Source: a virus
Strand: one strand, 5' to 3'
IMG/VR virus record: IMGVR_UViG_3300046519_000214
Span: 16,554-80,553 of that record
DNA: 64,000 nt
Position 1 is the stretch's first letter, and every line of letters starts with the position of its first letter. A program made the position numbers and the translations under genes. Shown piece after piece: positions 63,885-64,000 of the stretch. The notes below the pieces were generated by a model. The model was not told the DNA's origin and ran no database searches. It saw only the letters and a program-made list of their open reading frames with translations.

Positions 63885-64000
63885 ATTGTTTGAAGGTCAG
63901 CCACTCGGGCCAGTCTTGGGCACACCCCTTCCAATCACCCTCATTCCACCATCGGAGGAACTCGAGTCCTTCAGTAGCTTGGAGAGCGAATTGGATGGCG
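63883..64000 (-). CDS. partial hypothetical protein, C-terminal 38 aa
   Basis: A leftward frame enters from the right edge and ends with TAA at 63885-63883. Its last residues read WWNEGDWKGCAQDWPEW and then LTFKQ, a pattern known from the C-termini of short phage proteins with unknown role (FLR-x-W-x-EGDW...W-P). The start lies outside the window. Confidence 0.6.
   Translation of the reverse strand, partial: AIQFALQATEGLEFLRWWNEGDWKGCAQDWPEWLTFKQ

Overview
This window is a large part of the genome of a tailed, double-stranded DNA bacteriophage with a long, apparently non-contractile tail. Evidence for a siphovirus is a tape-measure protein of about 1790 residues, a lambda-like G/GT frameshift gene, lambda M-, L-, K-, I- and J-like tail-tip genes, and no sheath or baseplate genes. 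No integrase, tRNA, transposon or CRISPR array was seen. The host is probably a Gram-negative bacterium, because a SAR endolysin is followed by an overlapping Rz/Rz1-type spanin pair. An alphaproteobacterium of the rhizobial group is my best guess: base composition is fairly GC-rich and the DNA-binding protein at 29125-29913 resembles, from memory, proteins common on rhizobial replicons. The replication set (prim-pol/SF3 helicase, PolA, flap-type exonuclease, SNF2-like helicase, ATP ligase) recalls Chi/Nazgul-type siphoviruses, which is also inference.

Layout. (1) 158-7063, leftward: a cascade of very small, translationally coupled genes of unknown function, an Ala-rich 249-residue protein, and a prim-pol/SF3 helicase with a coiled-coil partner. 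(2) 7238-23084, rightward: terminase, portal, a collagen-like protein, three tail-fibre-type genes and a chaperone-like protein, then protease/scaffold, decoration protein, major capsid protein, neck proteins, tail tube and the G/GT frameshift pair. (3) 23077-39190, rightward: tape measure with an embedded lysozyme-like domain, two probable morons, the lambda-like tail tip including a metallophosphoesterase, three tandem paralogues and small proteins. (4) 39357-40955: lysis cassette with two holin-type proteins, endolysin and two spanins, closed by a bidirectional terminator. (5) 40968 to the right edge, leftward: ribonucleotide reductase, MazG-like, dGTP-diphosphohydrolase-type and HD phosphohydrolases, Rad50/Mre11-like pair, DEDD exonuclease, RecU-like nuclease, ThyX, ligase, PolA, 5'-3' exonuclease, helicase, then regulators and many small early-type genes.

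How it fits together. The leftward arms carry the nucleotide-supply, replication and repair functions as chains of genes joined by ATGA, GTGA, TGATG or TAATG overlaps. The rightward arm carries virion assembly and lysis. A short palindrome, GTTC-N3-GAAC, recurs seven times in front of leftward genes and in several copies is followed on the transcribed strand by CTCGC or a near match. It is the best candidate for a phage-specific control element. Three start regions (7063, 15542, 39357) lie in or beside inverted repeats that could mask the start or ribosome binding site. Accessory genes include an antisense-oriented Arc-like regulator in the tail operon (21237-21440), a divergent secreted-protein/DNA-binding pair after the tape measure (28449-29913), and a 53-residue ribbon-helix-helix-like protein followed by direct repeats just before the lysis genes.
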